Assembly (NCBI RefSeq): GCF_014190775.1
Contig: NZ_JACHVP010000006.1
Location: 62,001-126,000 of the forward strand
Direction of reading: 5' to 3'
DNA: 64,000 nt
Source of the DNA: Leifsonia aquatica
GTDB lineage: Bacteria; Actinomycetota; Actinomycetes; Actinomycetales; Microbacteriaceae
A program made the position numbers and the translations under genes. Positions 18,785 to 28,307 of the stretch are shown here, piece after piece (position 1 is the stretch's first letter; every line of letters begins with the position of its first letter). The notes under the pieces are model-generated. The model was not told the DNA's origin. It ran no database searches and worked only from the letters and a program-made list of their open reading frames with translations.

Positions 18785-19745
18785 CGGACCGCTTTCGCAT
18801 CGAGTTCGACCGGGGTACGTCTTCGGGGGCTCCTGCAGCATCGTCGACGGCTGGGGTGGTGGCGACGGCGGGGTTCGGGTCGTCGAAGGGTGTGGGTTGG
18901 TGCCCGTCACGGTACGGCGAGTCTTCGGGTTCGGGGTGGCGTTTGGTTTGCACGAGGAAGAGCGCCGCGCCGAGCGCGACCAGGACGAAGGAGGCCCACA
19001 CGTTGGCGGGGATACCGAGGAGCGTGTTGCTGGTGGGGTCGATACGAATGGCTTCCAGCCAGCTGCGGCCCAGGCCGTACCAGATCAGGTACACGGCGAA
19101 TGCTCGCCCCCATCGCAGATTGAGGCGGCGTTCCAGCAGCAGGATGATGCCGACCCCGATGAGGTTCCAGATGATCTCGTAGAGGAACAACGGGTGGAAG
19201 AGCGATCCAGCAGGGAGGCCGACAGGGAATTTGGGATTGCTCGCTTCGATCTGCAGACCCCACGGCAACGTGGTGGGGAGACCGAAGAGTTCGTGGTTGA
19301 AGTAGTTGCCGAACCGTCCAAGCGATTGTGCGACGAGCAGGGCCGGTGCCAGCGCGTCTGCGAAGGACCAGAACCGGATTTTGGTTTGCCGGCACCCGAT
19401 GTAGGCGCCGACGGCTCCGCCGATGAGGGATCCATAGAGGGCGTTTCCGCCGTCCCAGATGGCGAACACGTTCCACAGGTTCGCGCCGGGGTAGAAGTAG
19501 TCGCCGGTGTGGGTGAAGACGTGGTAGAACCGGGCGCCGACGATGCCTAACGGCACCGCCCAGAGAATGATGTCGAGAACAACGGGGCCGCGGGCGCCCC
19601 GCTGAGCGAGTCGTTTGGATGTGATCAACGTGGCTGCGACGATTCCGGCGAGAATGCACAGCGCATAGGTGTGGATGGTAAGCGGACCCAGCGTGAACTG
19701 GGCGAGCACGGGATCGGGGCTGGGAATGCTGAGGTGGCGGTTCAT
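18777..19745 (-). CDS. lgt: Prolipoprotein diacylglyceryl transferase
   Basis: 322 residues with seven predicted helices. The Lgt signature GRFGNYFNHELFG is present, along with HPLFLYEIIWN. Lgt transfers diacylglycerol to the lipobox cysteine of prelipoproteins in the membrane. The C-terminal tail is Pro/Asp-rich and probably disordered, as in other actinobacterial Lgt proteins. An ICE-borne copy fits the many lipoproteins in the cargo (DUF305 pair, oxidase, TlpA-like, F510_1955). The start at 19745 is chosen over upstream frame that overlaps the TlpA gene. Confidence 0.93.
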   Translation of the reverse strand: MNRHLSIPSPDPVLAQFTLGPLTIHTYALCILAGIVAATLITSKRLAQRGARGPVVLDIILWAVPLGIVGARFYHVFTHTGDYFYPGANLWNVFAIWDGGNALYGSLIGGAVGAYIGCRQTKIRFWSFADALAPALLVAQSLGRFGNYFNHELFGLPTTLPWGLQIEASNPKFPVGLPAGSLFHPLFLYEIIWNLIGVGIILLLERRLNLRWGRAFAVYLIWYGLGRSWLEAIRIDPTSNTLLGIPANVWASFVLVALGAALFLVQTKRHPEPEDSPYRDGHQPTPFDDPNPAVATTPAVDDAAGAPEDVPRSNSMRKRSDV

Positions 19746-19801
19746 GAAAGGGCTTTCGGTGAGGGGTGTGCGGGTGGGGGCTCCTAACGTCGCGGAAGGT
19801 G

Positions 19802-20434
19802 TCACGGTCCCTGTTCTGTCAGAACGGTGCTGATTAGTGCGCTGAGCACGGACGCGTCCGGCAGTTGGCCAAGGATGCGAGCGGCGACGCGTCCGTCCTT
19901 GTCGACGACGAGTGTGGTGGGGACCGCGTTGGGGGCGACAATCCCGCTGAACGCCAGTTGCATGGCACCGTCCGAGGCGTCGAGCACGCTGGGGTAGGTC
20001 ACTCCATAGGTGCGGGCGAAAGCGCGGGCGGTGTCGACTTGGTCCCTGACGTTGACGCCAAGGAATTCGACACCCTGTCCAGCGAATTTTTGGTACGTCT
20101 TTTCGAGTGCGGGCGCCTCCGCCCGGCAGGGCGCGCATCCGGCGTACCAGAAATTGAGGACCAGAACTTTCCCGGCGTACATCGCTGAAGTGGTCGGTTT
20201 GCCGTCTTCGAGCTTTCCCGTGAATGGGACGGGTACCGCACGATTCTGGGGTTTGATTTCGGTGATGGTGCCGTCGCCGGCGACATAGTTCTTGCCGGAT
20301 CCGTCTTTGTACTGCTGAGCGAGGGCGTCGTTGTTGCTGCTGCACCCGGCCAGCGTGACGACGAGCATGACAGCTGCGGCCACCGAGGTGAGGGCGGTAC
20401 GCAGCCTGATGGTTCGCATGATGCGGTTAGCCAA
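19802..20434 (-). CDS. TlpA/ResA-like thioredoxin lipoprotein
   Basis: 210 residues. The lipoprotein signal ends in LAGC near residue 31, and a thioredoxin fold carries the redox motif CAPC within FWYAGCAPCRAEAP. The cis-Pro loop (AVPTTLVVDKDGRV) is present. Such proteins reduce apocytochrome cysteines and receive electrons from CcdA. It overlaps the M23 gene stop by 8 bp, and an internal ATG at 20419 is an alternative start. Confidence 0.9.
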   Translation of the reverse strand: MANRIMRTIRLRTALTSVAAAVMLVVTLAGCSSNNDALAQQYKDGSGKNYVAGDGTITEIKPQNRAVPVPFTGKLEDGKPTTSAMYAGKVLVLNFWYAGCAPCRAEAPALEKTYQKFAGQGVEFLGVNVRDQVDTARAFARTYGVTYPSVLDASDGAMQLAFSGIVAPNAVPTTLVVDKDGRVAARILGQLPDASVLSALISTVLTEQGP

Positions 20435-21704
20435 GGGTGATTCCTCTCGCGCTCATAAATGGTTGCGGGTCGATCCGGTTAGCGTTGACACGGACTTCAA
20501 AGTGCAGGTGGCACCCGGAGGAGCCGCCCGTCGTTCCGACCTGGGCGATGTTCTGACCGGCTTGGATGGTTTGGCCAATATTGACCAGGACTCCGCCCTC
20601 GCGGATGTGCGCATACCCGGTCATCACCCCGGTGCCGTGGTCCAGGAGAATCCAGTTGCCGTAGGTTCCAAGCCAGCCTGCGTAGACGACGCGTCCGGAG
20701 GCGGCGGCGAAGATCGCGGTGCCGCAACCGGCGGCAAGATCTGTGCCGTAGTGGAATGCGCTCGAGCTGGCGACCGGTTTGTCCGGGCGCGGTCCGAACC
20801 GGTCGCTGATCCATCCAGACACCGGTTTCGCCCAACCTTGTCCACCGAGTTGCCCGCCGCCCCCCGACGGAACCGGTGCAGCCGCAGCCGCGGCAGCTGC
20901 GGCGGCCGCTTCTTGCTGACGTCGGGCCTCTTCCCCTTTGCGGTAGTCGGCTTCGGTCGTCTTGCGGTTCTCGACGAGCACTGCCAGTTGGGCTTGCAGG
21001 GTTCCTTGTGTCTGTTGCTGTTCAGCCAGCTGGTTCGCTGCAGTACGGCTGGCAGCGACGGCGTCCTGCAGTGCCTTTTCGGCAGCGCGGCTAAGATTCG
21101 CCAGAGCGGCTTGGGCGGCATCGGCCTGGCGGGTAAGTGATCGGACGGTGTTTGCACTGGTGGTGGCGGCGGCTAAGGCCCGATTGGAGCGTTGCGTGAG
21201 TTGGCTCATGGTGCCGAGTCGGAACAGCAGCGTCTCCGCTCGTTGCCCGTTCAGCAGAAGCAGCGCGGTCGGGTCGCCGTTGCCGAAACGTGCAAGTTGG
21301 GCGACAAGTTGGCCGGCGCGTGCCTGGGATGCGTTCGCGCTCGCCTGCTCCGCATTGGCCGAAGCACGCAGCGTTTGTGCGCGGTAATTTGCTAGATCGA
21401 GTCGTACTTGCGCCGTCTCGTAGTCGCTGCCACGGTCGGCTGCTGCCGCCTGGGCGGTGCGGACGTTGTCTTCCAGTGTGCGCAGAAGGTTGGTGATCCG
21501 ATTGATTTCGGTTGCTTTCGCACTCTCGCTTGAGCGTGCAGCTTCAACCTCCGCCCAGGACGGATAGTCGGCGCCTCGTGCCGGGCCTGCTGCCATCAGC
21601 TGGCTGCTGAGTAGAACGGTCAGGATCAGCACAGCCACTGGCCACCGCACTCGAATTGGTCGGACTCGACGCGTGCTCTTCGTCGAGCCCCGTGTTGCGT
21701 TCAT
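20427..21704 (-). CDS. Secreted coiled-coil M23 peptidase
   Basis: 425 residues. A signal helix ends near ARGADYPSW, followed by a long Ala-rich coiled coil, a Gly-rich linker and an M23/LytM domain with FHYGTDLAA and the terminal CHLHFEV, giving the zinc ligands. This is the EnvC/RipA-like layout, which cleaves or activates cleavage of peptidoglycan cross-bridges. Its coiled-coil half resembles that of the M15-like protein at 954, so two different catalytic tails sit on a shared scaffold. It overlaps the F510_1955 stop by four bases. Confidence 0.88.
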   Translation of the reverse strand: MNATRGSTKSTRRVRPIRVRWPVAVLILTVLLSSQLMAAGPARGADYPSWAEVEAARSSESAKATEINRITNLLRTLEDNVRTAQAAAADRGSDYETAQVRLDLANYRAQTLRASANAEQASANASQARAGQLVAQLARFGNGDPTALLLLNGQRAETLLFRLGTMSQLTQRSNRALAAATTSANTVRSLTRQADAAQAALANLSRAAEKALQDAVAASRTAANQLAEQQQTQGTLQAQLAVLVENRKTTEADYRKGEEARRQQEAAAAAAAAAAAPVPSGGGGQLGGQGWAKPVSGWISDRFGPRPDKPVASSSAFHYGTDLAAGCGTAIFAAASGRVVYAGWLGTYGNWILLDHGTGVMTGYAHIREGGVLVNIGQTIQAGQNIAQVGTTGGSSGCHLHFEVRVNANRIDPQPFMSARGITLG

Positions 21705-22618
21705 GGGGCGCCTTCGATCAGGGTGACCCAGGTGGCGCCGTGATCGGCGGTCGCGACGATTCCGCGGGCATCGGCACCGAGGATCCAGAGTTTGGAGGTG
21801 CCCTGCACTGTTGTCAGCGATTCGGGCAGAGAGTCGAACGTTCCCTTCTGCGCCCAGGTGGAACCGTCGTCTGTGGTTGCCCAGATCTTCTTGTTGACGT
21901 CGACGCCGATGAATGCTCCCGCTGCGGCATCCACCGGGGCGACCAAGTACAGGAGCGGTCCGCCGGGCAAGGCAGAGAAGGTCATGCCAGCGTCCCGGCT
22001 GATCTGCACGCCGGCCTGGGTTGTGGCAAGGAGCGTGTCCGGTGCGTTTGGGTTGACCGCGAGCTTCCGCAACGAGAGGGTCGCGCCATCGTGCCAGGTG
22101 TGACCGCCATCATCGCTGATCCGGACGCGTTGTTGGCCCGCGTCGTAGCCGTAGATCCGTACCCGGGCATCGCTTGTTGTGGCGGTAACGAGGTCGTGGA
22201 AGTCGGTGTGGCCAGAAAGGGAAACGGTCTTCCAGGTTTGTGCGGCGTCGAGGCTTTGGACTAGACCCAGGTTCGCGGGTAACTGCTGCGGGTTGTTGCC
22301 GGGGTCGGGGTGCCCGGATGCGAACATGACGCCAGAACGGGCGATCGTGAACCCCATTGTGTCCTGGCTACTAACGCCGACCCGGGCGGTGGTTTCGGTG
22401 GCGAAACCATCTCCTAGTTTCGCCGCGTCGATTGCCCACACCCCCTGGTGGGTCGCGGCAAAGATGCGACCGTGCGTGGCATCCAGGCCATGCACGTGTC
22501 CGAGCTCGTTCATTCTCGGAGCCGCCGGTGTTGCGGCGCTGCAACCGCTGAGCAGGACAGTGACCGCGACGGTGCTGACGATGAGGGCCGAGGTGTGCCG
22601 ACGGGTGCGCGATGGCAT
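21701..22618 (-). CDS. F510_1955-family glycosylhydrolase-like lipoprotein
   Basis: 305 residues with a lipobox LLSGC near residue 26, then a beta-propeller of BNR/sialidase-type repeats (SDDGGHTWHDG, SRDAGMTFS, TTDDGSTWAQ, TADHGATW). MNELGHVHGLDATHGRIFAATHQGVW at the start is typical of the F510_1955 family, which is common in actinobacterial copper islands. The actual substrate is unknown and a glycosidase activity is only presumed. It overlaps the downstream M23 gene and lies two bases after the upstream one. Confidence 0.85.
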   Translation of the reverse strand: MPSRTRRHTSALIVSTVAVTVLLSGCSAATPAAPRMNELGHVHGLDATHGRIFAATHQGVWAIDAAKLGDGFATETTARVGVSSQDTMGFTIARSGVMFASGHPDPGNNPQQLPANLGLVQSLDAAQTWKTVSLSGHTDFHDLVTATTSDARVRIYGYDAGQQRVRISDDGGHTWHDGATLSLRKLAVNPNAPDTLLATTQAGVQISRDAGMTFSALPGGPLLYLVAPVDAAAGAFIGVDVNKKIWATTDDGSTWAQKGTFDSLPESLTTVQGTSKLWILGADARGIVATADHGATWVTLIEGAP

Positions 22619-22620
22619 GC

Positions 22621-23577
22621 TTATTTCACTTTCTGCGTAAGCCACGCATAGGGGTCGACCGGGGTTCCGTTGACGGAAATGCCGAGATGCAGATGGGCGC
22701 CGGTGCTGGCCCCTGTGCTGCCGACCAGGCCGACCAGTTGTCGGACCTTGACGGTTTGTCCCACACTGAGCGCGAGCGAACCGTAGGCCATGTGGGCGTA
22801 GAGGCTGCTGACGGTTTGTCCCTCGATTTGGTGGTCGATGATGGCGTACACGCCCAGGCTTCCGGACGGATTGCCCACCTCGCGGACGACGCCGTCCGCT
22901 ATCGCCTGGATCGGGGTTCCGGCGCCCGGATTCATATCGATGCCCTCGTGATAGGAGGAGCAACCAGAGCAGGGCGCGACTCGGTAGCCGAATCCGTCGC
23001 TGATGGGCACGCCGACATCGAATGGCCACTGGATCGGGGAGGCGGGGTCGTTTGTGAACGTGTTCGCTGTCCGCAGGAAGGTGTTCGGGGTAGTGACGGT
23101 GGCTTTTGGTTTCGGTTTCGGCGGCGGCGGCGGCGCGGTCACAGCAACTTCTTCGCGTGTGACGGCTGCCGGGTCGGTAGCGGCGACTGTTACCGTCTGC
23201 AGCTCTCCCGGTCGTGCCGTTGCGATCTGTTGCCGTTCGCCGGGCACGATCGCATAGGCCGGGAGGGCGTAGGTTCCGAACAAGGTTCCGGCTAGCGCCA
23301 GCGCAGCAATCGGCGCCCATCGTTTGCGGGTACGTCGTTGCCGAGTGTTTGCCGCGGGACGGGTGACCGGTCGACGCCGCTTGGCGGCGCGTCGGGCGCG
23401 GCGTGACTCGTGCTGGTAGGCGGTCGCGGGAAGCGCGGTCGCGGGAAGCGCGTTCGCGCTTTGTCGATGGCGAGAGTGTGCGGGCATCGTGGCGAAAGGC
23501 TCCGACGTTTTGGCGTGAGAAGACCCGTAGGTCGGCTCGGAAGGGTGACGACGAGACATGCCGACCGGAGGCCACAT
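22621..23577 (-). CDS. Secreted M23 peptidase, LytM-type
   Basis: 318 residues. A long basic N-terminus precedes a signal helix (WAPIAALALAGTLFGTYALPAYA), a Pro/Lys-rich linker (PPPPPKPKPK) and an M23 domain with YHEGIDMNPG and the terminal AHLHLGI. A Cys pair (CSGC) lies just before the active-site His. It probably cuts stem-peptide bridges. It leads the M23/F510_1955/M23/TlpA/lgt run. The start is uncertain; ATG at 23559 is also possible. Confidence 0.85.
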   Translation of the reverse strand: MWPPVGMSRRHPSEPTYGSSHAKTSEPFATMPAHSRHRQSANALPATALPATAYQHESRRARRAAKRRRPVTRPAANTRQRRTRKRWAPIAALALAGTLFGTYALPAYAIVPGERQQIATARPGELQTVTVAATDPAAVTREEVAVTAPPPPPKPKPKATVTTPNTFLRTANTFTNDPASPIQWPFDVGVPISDGFGYRVAPCSGCSSYHEGIDMNPGAGTPIQAIADGVVREVGNPSGSLGVYAIIDHQIEGQTVSSLYAHMAYGSLALSVGQTVKVRQLVGLVGSTGASTGAHLHLGISVNGTPVDPYAWLTQKVK

Positions 23578-23733
23578 TCGTCGCCGATTAACTGGGGAGG
23601 GTGTGTGACGGAGACCATCCGAAGAGAAGCGTCGATCACGTCACAGCAGTGGAGCGCAAAAGCCCAGGCCAGCCAACCGCTAGTGCTTTGCTAGTCAGGT
23701 CGGCGTTTCGCCGTGGGGTCCAGAGGTGCCGGT

Positions 23734-24216
23734 CTAGGTGCGGCTTACCGAGAGTGCGACTAACGACGGACCATGCGCTCGCACAGTCGTAATCGACGAC
23801 ATGGGGACAGCCACGATTCGATGCTCAAGGTCAACAAGCGCGAGCCCTCTGCTTATCGCGAAAAGCGAGACGGCAACCGCAATCACGATCAGAACGCACG
23901 CAGCGCCCGCGATCGCACAACTCAGCTCGCAGACCGTGTCGCACTGCGGTCCAGGAGAGCCCTGAAGGCTCAACAGCGCACTTGCGGATCGAGAAACCGG
24001 AACAGCGGGCGCCTCACCGTGTGGGTGAGTTGCAACGGAGCGGGCACTGGAATGGCTGCCAGCCGAAGCTGCGACGACCTCATGCGGGTGAGTCGAGTTC
24101 ATGGATGTCATCACAAACATCCCGACCGCCAACGCCAACAAGGAAAGCAGCGCGAGCAATACCCGACGCCGACGCGCAGCAACGCCCCGTTTCGGGTCAA
24201 GTCGCGTGAGCGTCAT
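23734..24216 (-). CDS. DUF6153-like small membrane protein
   Basis: 160 residues with two helices (LLALLSLLALAVGMFVMTSM near the start and a second around GAACVLIVIAVAVSLFA). A His-bearing loop and cysteines CDTVCELSC lie between them. It ends in LSVSRT, matching the other DUF6153-type proteins of the window. Function is unknown; association with copper cargo is by position and family company. Confidence 0.65.
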   Translation of the reverse strand: MTLTRLDPKRGVAARRRRVLLALLSLLALAVGMFVMTSMNSTHPHEVVAASAGSHSSARSVATHPHGEAPAVPVSRSASALLSLQGSPGPQCDTVCELSCAIAGAACVLIVIAVAVSLFAISRGLALVDLEHRIVAVPMSSITTVRAHGPSLVALSVSRT

Positions 24217-24850
24217 GTTTCAGTCCTGGGTTGACGGGTAGGGGCAACCCGCATCATAGCGAGCTGTGCTGGGTCGGAGCAGCAGACCGGATGATCTGTC
24301 TGCATTTGCAGGCCAGGTGGAGAGCTTGAGCGTGGTTCCTTGCGCTGCCGAAAATCGATGTGGAGGCGATCCCAGGTGTCGTTGAACGGCAGGAAGTTGG
24401 TGACAGCCACGCTCGCCCGGCAGCCGATCTGTCTCAAATCTGTATCCGTCGGCGCCAGAGGGTCTAGCGCGCGAATGAGTTTCAGCGACCCTGGATCTCC
24501 ACCGGTGAGCGGACGACCATTCGGGAGATAGAAGTCCACTGCATGACCTCCGCCGTTGGCGTAATGCGAGGACGCACTACAGGAACATTCGATCCGGCCG
24601 GTGCACCTTCGATTGATGTCACTCAGACCGACGGTATTGAAGTTCACTAATGCGACTTCATTGCCTGCAGCACGCGATTGTCCACACCAAATCCAGTAAC
24701 AAAACGACCTTCCGCGGGCTTCGGGTGGACGGGGGAGGATTCGGTGCGGACGGCTCGTCTACGTCCGCTCGTGGGAAGTTCCACCTCCATTCAGTGGCCT
24801 TCGAACGCGTGTCTCTCCCGTCGAGACGAGAACGCGTCCACCGTGGTCAG
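24213..24850 (-). pseudogene. Decayed copy of the M15-like secreted protein
   Basis: The best-kept fragment has TVGLSDINRRCTG, GGGHAVDFYLPNGRPLTGGDP and FRQ, close to the protein at 2509. Frame breaks are visible before VALVNFNTVG (a TAG in one frame) and after DFRQ, where GTTLKLS continues in another frame. The last metal motif is changed from DTCDHLHI to DTWDRLHI, losing a Cys and a His. An N-terminal piece (AFSSRRERHAFE) survives near 24800. It is a duplicate that has lost function. Confidence 0.75.
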
Positions 24851-25355
24851 ACGGTTCGAGCGCTGTTCCGTCGCATGAGACTGAGACCCATGAGGCGGAT
24901 CGACGAGGTCGAGAGGAGCGGACCGCGGGACCGCGGGCGTGCTCAAGCGCGGCACAGTCTGCGGCTCCGACACAAAGGCAAACGCTCGCACGGTGGTCAG
25001 GCCGACGATATCGGCGGGATTCGCGAAGCTGCTGGAACTGGTGATCCCAGTGGCTACGATGCACGCGGCGGCTGTCGGCCGATGACCCACAACGGCGGGG
25101 GCCAAGGACGGAGATTGCGAGGAGTAACCCGGATGCCGTGACGAGGTCGGCTGGCAGGCGGCGATTGCTTGGCCGGCCTTCCAAAGCGCTGCGTATTGCT
25201 CGAACATGAGGTTGCCTATGCCACACCGCCAAGCAAGTAAGGATTCGGACTACAAGGGGCATCGAGAACTCGCGGCAGGGCTTGCAAGGAACCGAGCAAA
25301 GAGCTGGCACCACGAAAGGAGCCCGCTACCACGAACCGGCATCCCGGGTTTGGGA
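24851..25355. other. Intergenic region, no confident gene
   Basis: About 500 bp between the decayed M15-like gene and the copZ promoter. A leftward frame of 138 codons (24791-25207) is open but lacks a ribosome-binding site, runs into the pseudogene N-terminus and matches no family I know, so it is not called. Confidence 0.5.
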
Positions 25356-25372
25356 ATACCATCCAGGGGTAT
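25356..25372. promoter_or_regulatory. Probable CsoR operator 1 of copZA
   Basis: ATACCA-TCCAG-GGGTAT, one base off the perfect palindrome, lies 34 bp (start to start) upstream of a perfect copy. The pair sits within 75 bp of the copZ start, consistent with two repressor sites over the copZ-copA promoter. Confidence 0.65.
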
Positions 25373-25389
25373 CATGTTGTCAGACCTCG

Positions 25390-25406
25390 ATACCCTCCGA
25401 GGGTAT
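25390..25406. promoter_or_regulatory. Probable CsoR operator 2 of copZA
   Basis: Perfect ATACCC-TCCGA-GGGTAT inverted repeat 21 bp before the copZ start codon. Identical architecture to the sites at 441 and 12698. Confidence 0.72.
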
Positions 25407-25427
25407 CCCAGCAATCATGGAGGACTG

Positions 25428-25637
25428 ATGGAAACGATCGACTACCAGGTGACCGGAATGACGTGCGAGCACTGCGAGCGGGCAGTGTCCACCGAGGTGG
25501 CCCAGGTCGCCGGCGTCGACAACGTGAAGGTGTCCGCAACCGACGGCATTCTGCACGTCACCACCGGAACCGGCGTGGATGACGCCGCCGTACTCGCCGC
25601 GGTCGACGAGGCCGGCTACGCCGCCGTCCGCAAGTAG
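25428..25637 (+). CDS. copZ: Copper chaperone CopZ
   Basis: 69 residues forming a single heavy-metal-associated fold with the Cu(I) motif GMTCEHC at residues 10-16. GGAGG precedes the ATG. It should carry Cu(I) to the CopA ATPase encoded 40 bp downstream. Two CsoR-type operators lie directly upstream. It is shorter than the related gene at the left window edge, which has an extra Cys-rich N-terminus. Confidence 0.93.
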   Translation: METIDYQVTGMTCEHCERAVSTEVAQVAGVDNVKVSATDGILHVTTGTGVDDAAVLAAVDEAGYAAVRK

Positions 25638-25677
25638 GAAACCCGCACGGCCGTTCCAATCTGAGGAGCACCACGAC

Positions 25678-27975
25678 ATGACAGCATCTCCCTCGCCCGC
25701 CGCAAGCGGCGCCACCCTCGAGCTCGAGGTCGGTGGGATGACCTGCGCGTCGTGCGCTATGCGGATCGAGAAGAAGTTGAACCGGCTGGACGGCGTCACC
25801 GCAACGGTGAACTATGCGACCGAAAAGGCGCGAGTGTCCATGCCGGAGGGCATGGATGTGTCCACCGTGATCGCCGAGGTGGAGAAGACGGGTTACACCG
25901 CCGCTCTCCCAGCCGAGGACCCCGAGACCGACACGAAAGACGCCGACCCGGAACTCCTGGGACTGCGGAACCGCCTGATCGGCAGCGTCGCACTGTCCAT
26001 TCCGGTCATCGCACTGGCGATGATCCCAGCACTGCAGTTCACCTACTGGCAGTGGCTGTCACTCACACTGGCGGCGCCGGTGGTGGTGTGGGGTGCGTGG
26101 CCGTTCCACAAGGCCGCGTTCATCAACGCCCGCCACGGAGCGGCCACTATGGACACCCTGGTGTCGATCGGGACCCTGGCCGCGTTCGCGTGGTCGCTGT
26201 ACGCCCTGTTCTTCGGAACGGCGGGGATGCCGGGGATGACTCACGGGTTCAGCTTCACGGTGGCCGCCTCGGACGGCGCGGGCAACATCTACCTCGAGGT
26301 CGCCGCCGGAGTCACCACCTTCGTGCTCGCCGGACGCTATTTCGAGAAGCGATCGAAGCGGCAGGCCGGCGCGGCCCTGCGGGCGCTCCTTGAACTCGGC
26401 GCCAAGGATGTAGCGGTCATCCGCGACGGCCTGGAGGCGCGCATCCCGATCGAGACGCTGCGGACCGGTGACGAGTTCGTGGTCCGGCCCGGCGAGAAGA
26501 TCGCCACCGATGGGATCGTGGTCGACGGTTCCAGCGCGATCGACATGTCACTGCTGACCGGCGAATCCGTGCCCGTCGAGGTCACGGCGGGCGACGCCGT
26601 CGCCGGCGCCACCGTGAACTCCGGCGGCCGCCTCCTGGTGCGCGCCACCCGCGTCGGCAGCGACACCCAGCTGGCGCAGATGGCCAAGCTCGTCGAGGAC
26701 GCCCAATCCGGGAAAGCGGAGGTGCAGCGTCTCGCCGACCGCATCTCCGGCGTCTTCGTCCCGATCGTCCTGGGCATCGCCGCGCTCACCCTGGTCGCTT
26801 GGTTGGTCACCGGTCACCCGGCGGCTGCAGCGTTCACTGCCGCCGTGGCGGTGCTGATCATCGCGTGCCCCTGCGCTCTTGGACTGGCCACCCCGACGGC
26901 ACTCCTGGTCGGAACCGGACGTGGAGCGCAGCTCGGCATTCTGATCAAAGGACCCGAAGTACTCGAGTCCACCCGGACCGTCGACACCATCGTCCTGGAC
27001 AAGACCGGTACGGTCACAGCTGGGAAGATGACGTTGGTCCAGGTCATCACCGCGCCCGACGTCGACGAGTCGGTGCTGCTCCGGATGGCCGGCGCCGTTG
27101 AAGCCGCGTCCGAGCATCCGATCGCCCGGGCCATCGCGGCCGCGGCCGCCGACCGCAGCGGAACCCTCCCCAACCCGGAATCCTTCGTGAACATCGAAGG
27201 TCGCGGCGTACAGGGCATCGTCGACGGCCACCTGACGCTCGTGGGCCGACAGTCGCTGCTAAAGGACTGGTCCATCGTTCTCAACGACAGCCTCGCAACG
27301 GCCAAGAACACCGCTGAAGCCGCCGGGCAGACCGTGGTCTGCGTGGCCTGGGACGGGAAAGCGCGAGGACTGCTCGTCGTGGCGGACGCGATCAAGCCGA
27401 CCAGCCGAGAAGCCGTGGACGCGTTCAAACAGCTCGGGCTCACCCCCATCCTCCTCACCGGAGACAACGCGACCGTCGCTCGCGAGGTCGCCCACGCCGT
27501 GGGCATCGACACCGTCATCGCCGAGGTGCTCCCCCAGGACAAGGCCGACACCGTGCGCCGACTGCAGGCCGAAGGCAAGACCGTTGCGATGGTCGGCGAC
27601 GGCGTCAACGACGCCGCCGCCCTGGCAACCGCCGACCTGGGACTGGCAATGGGAACCGGCACCGACGTCGCTATCGAAGCAGCAGACATCACCTTGGTCC
27701 GGGGTGACCTCCGAGCCGCCGCGGACGCCGTCCGGCTGGCCCGGAGCACTCTGGGCACCATCAAGACCAACCTGTTCTGGGCATTCGCCTACAACGTCGC
27801 AGCGATTCCACTGGCGGCGTTCGGGCTGCTCAACCCGATGATCGCCGGAGCGGCCATGGCGTTCTCCAGCGTGTTCGTGGTGAGCAACAGCCTCCGCCTA
27901 CGCGGCTTCCGCTCCAAGAACTCCACGACCCCAACGGACACCGGCATACCGGCGTCCGTCCTCGAAACCGCATGA
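25678..27975 (+). CDS. copA: Cu(I)-exporting P1B-type ATPase CopA
   Basis: 765 residues. The N-terminal metal domain has Cys23 and Cys26 in GMTCASC, followed by eight helices with the CPC motif at residues 397-399, the phosphorylation site DKTGT starting at Asp441, SEHP, and the hinge [10 protein letters not shown]. This is the full Cu(I)-specific P1B-1 signature. It pumps cytosolic Cu(I) out. The ATG at 25678 follows GAGGAG. It overlaps an ATG of the downstream gene, but the better start of that gene is at 27999. Confidence 0.95.
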   Translation: MTASPSPAASGATLELEVGGMTCASCAMRIEKKLNRLDGVTATVNYATEKARVSMPEGMDVSTVIAEVEKTGYTAALPAEDPETDTKDADPELLGLRNRLIGSVALSIPVIALAMIPALQFTYWQWLSLTLAAPVVVWGAWPFHKAAFINARHGAATMDTLVSIGTLAAFAWSLYALFFGTAGMPGMTHGFSFTVAASDGAGNIYLEVAAGVTTFVLAGRYFEKRSKRQAGAALRALLELGAKDVAVIRDGLEARIPIETLRTGDEFVVRPGEKIATDGIVVDGSSAIDMSLLTGESVPVEVTAGDAVAGATVNSGGRLLVRATRVGSDTQLAQMAKLVEDAQSGKAEVQRLADRISGVFVPIVLGIAALTLVAWLVTGHPAAAAFTAAVAVLIIACPCALGLATPTALLVGTGRGAQLGILIKGPEVLESTRTVDTIVLDKTGTVTAGKMTLVQVITAPDVDESVLLRMAGAVEAASEHPIARAIAAAAADRSGTLPNPESFVNIEGRGVQGIVDGHLTLVGRQSLLKDWSIVLNDSLATAKNTAEAAGQTVVCVAWDGKARGLLVVADAIKPTSREAVDAFKQLGLTPILLTGDNATVAREVAHAVGIDTVIAEVLPQDKADTVRRLQAEGKTVAMVGDGVNDAAALATADLGLAMGTGTDVAIEAADITLVRGDLRAAADAVRLARSTLGTIKTNLFWAFAYNVAAIPLAAFGLLNPMIAGAAMAFSSVFVVSNSLRLRGFRSKNSTTPTDTGIPASVLETA

Positions 27976-27998
27976 CCACTCACGAGAAGGAGCGCTCC

Positions 27999-28250
27999 AT
28001 GAGCGACAGCTGCTGCAACACCAACCACCACCACGCCGCCACCATGCCGACCGGAAGCACCAACCTCCTCGGCGGGACAGGCGCCGACGATCTCACCGAG
28101 TGCGTCGTGATGAAGGGCAGCACCGTCAGCAAGGCGAAGGCAGAGGCACAAGGCCTCTACCGCGACTACAACGGCGAGCGGTACTGGTTCTGCTGTGCCG
28201 GCTGCGCACCGCGTTTCGACGCCGACCCCACGGCATACATCACCGCATAA
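27999..28250 (+). CDS. YHS-type Cys-rich small protein
   Basis: 83 residues. An N-terminal Cys/His cluster (CCNTNHHHAA) is followed by a YHS-like domain, VVMKGSTVSKAKAEAQGLYRDY, then YWFCCAGCAPRFDADP. YHS domains are short metal-binding modules common next to copper ATPases. AAGGAG lies upstream of the ATG at 27999. It sits between copA and copB, so it may pass or sense copper for either pump; this is inference. Confidence 0.8.
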   Translation: MSDSCCNTNHHHAATMPTGSTNLLGGTGADDLTECVVMKGSTVSKAKAEAQGLYRDYNGERYWFCCAGCAPRFDADPTAYITA

Positions 28251-28307
28251 CCGCCACCGCGCGGTACCGGCGGACACCAGCACATCACCCAGGTGAAGGG
28301 CTACACA

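Noticed and set aside
24791-25207. 138-codon leftward frame
   Set aside because: No ribosome-binding site, no family; its end is the N-terminal fragment of the decayed M15-like gene.
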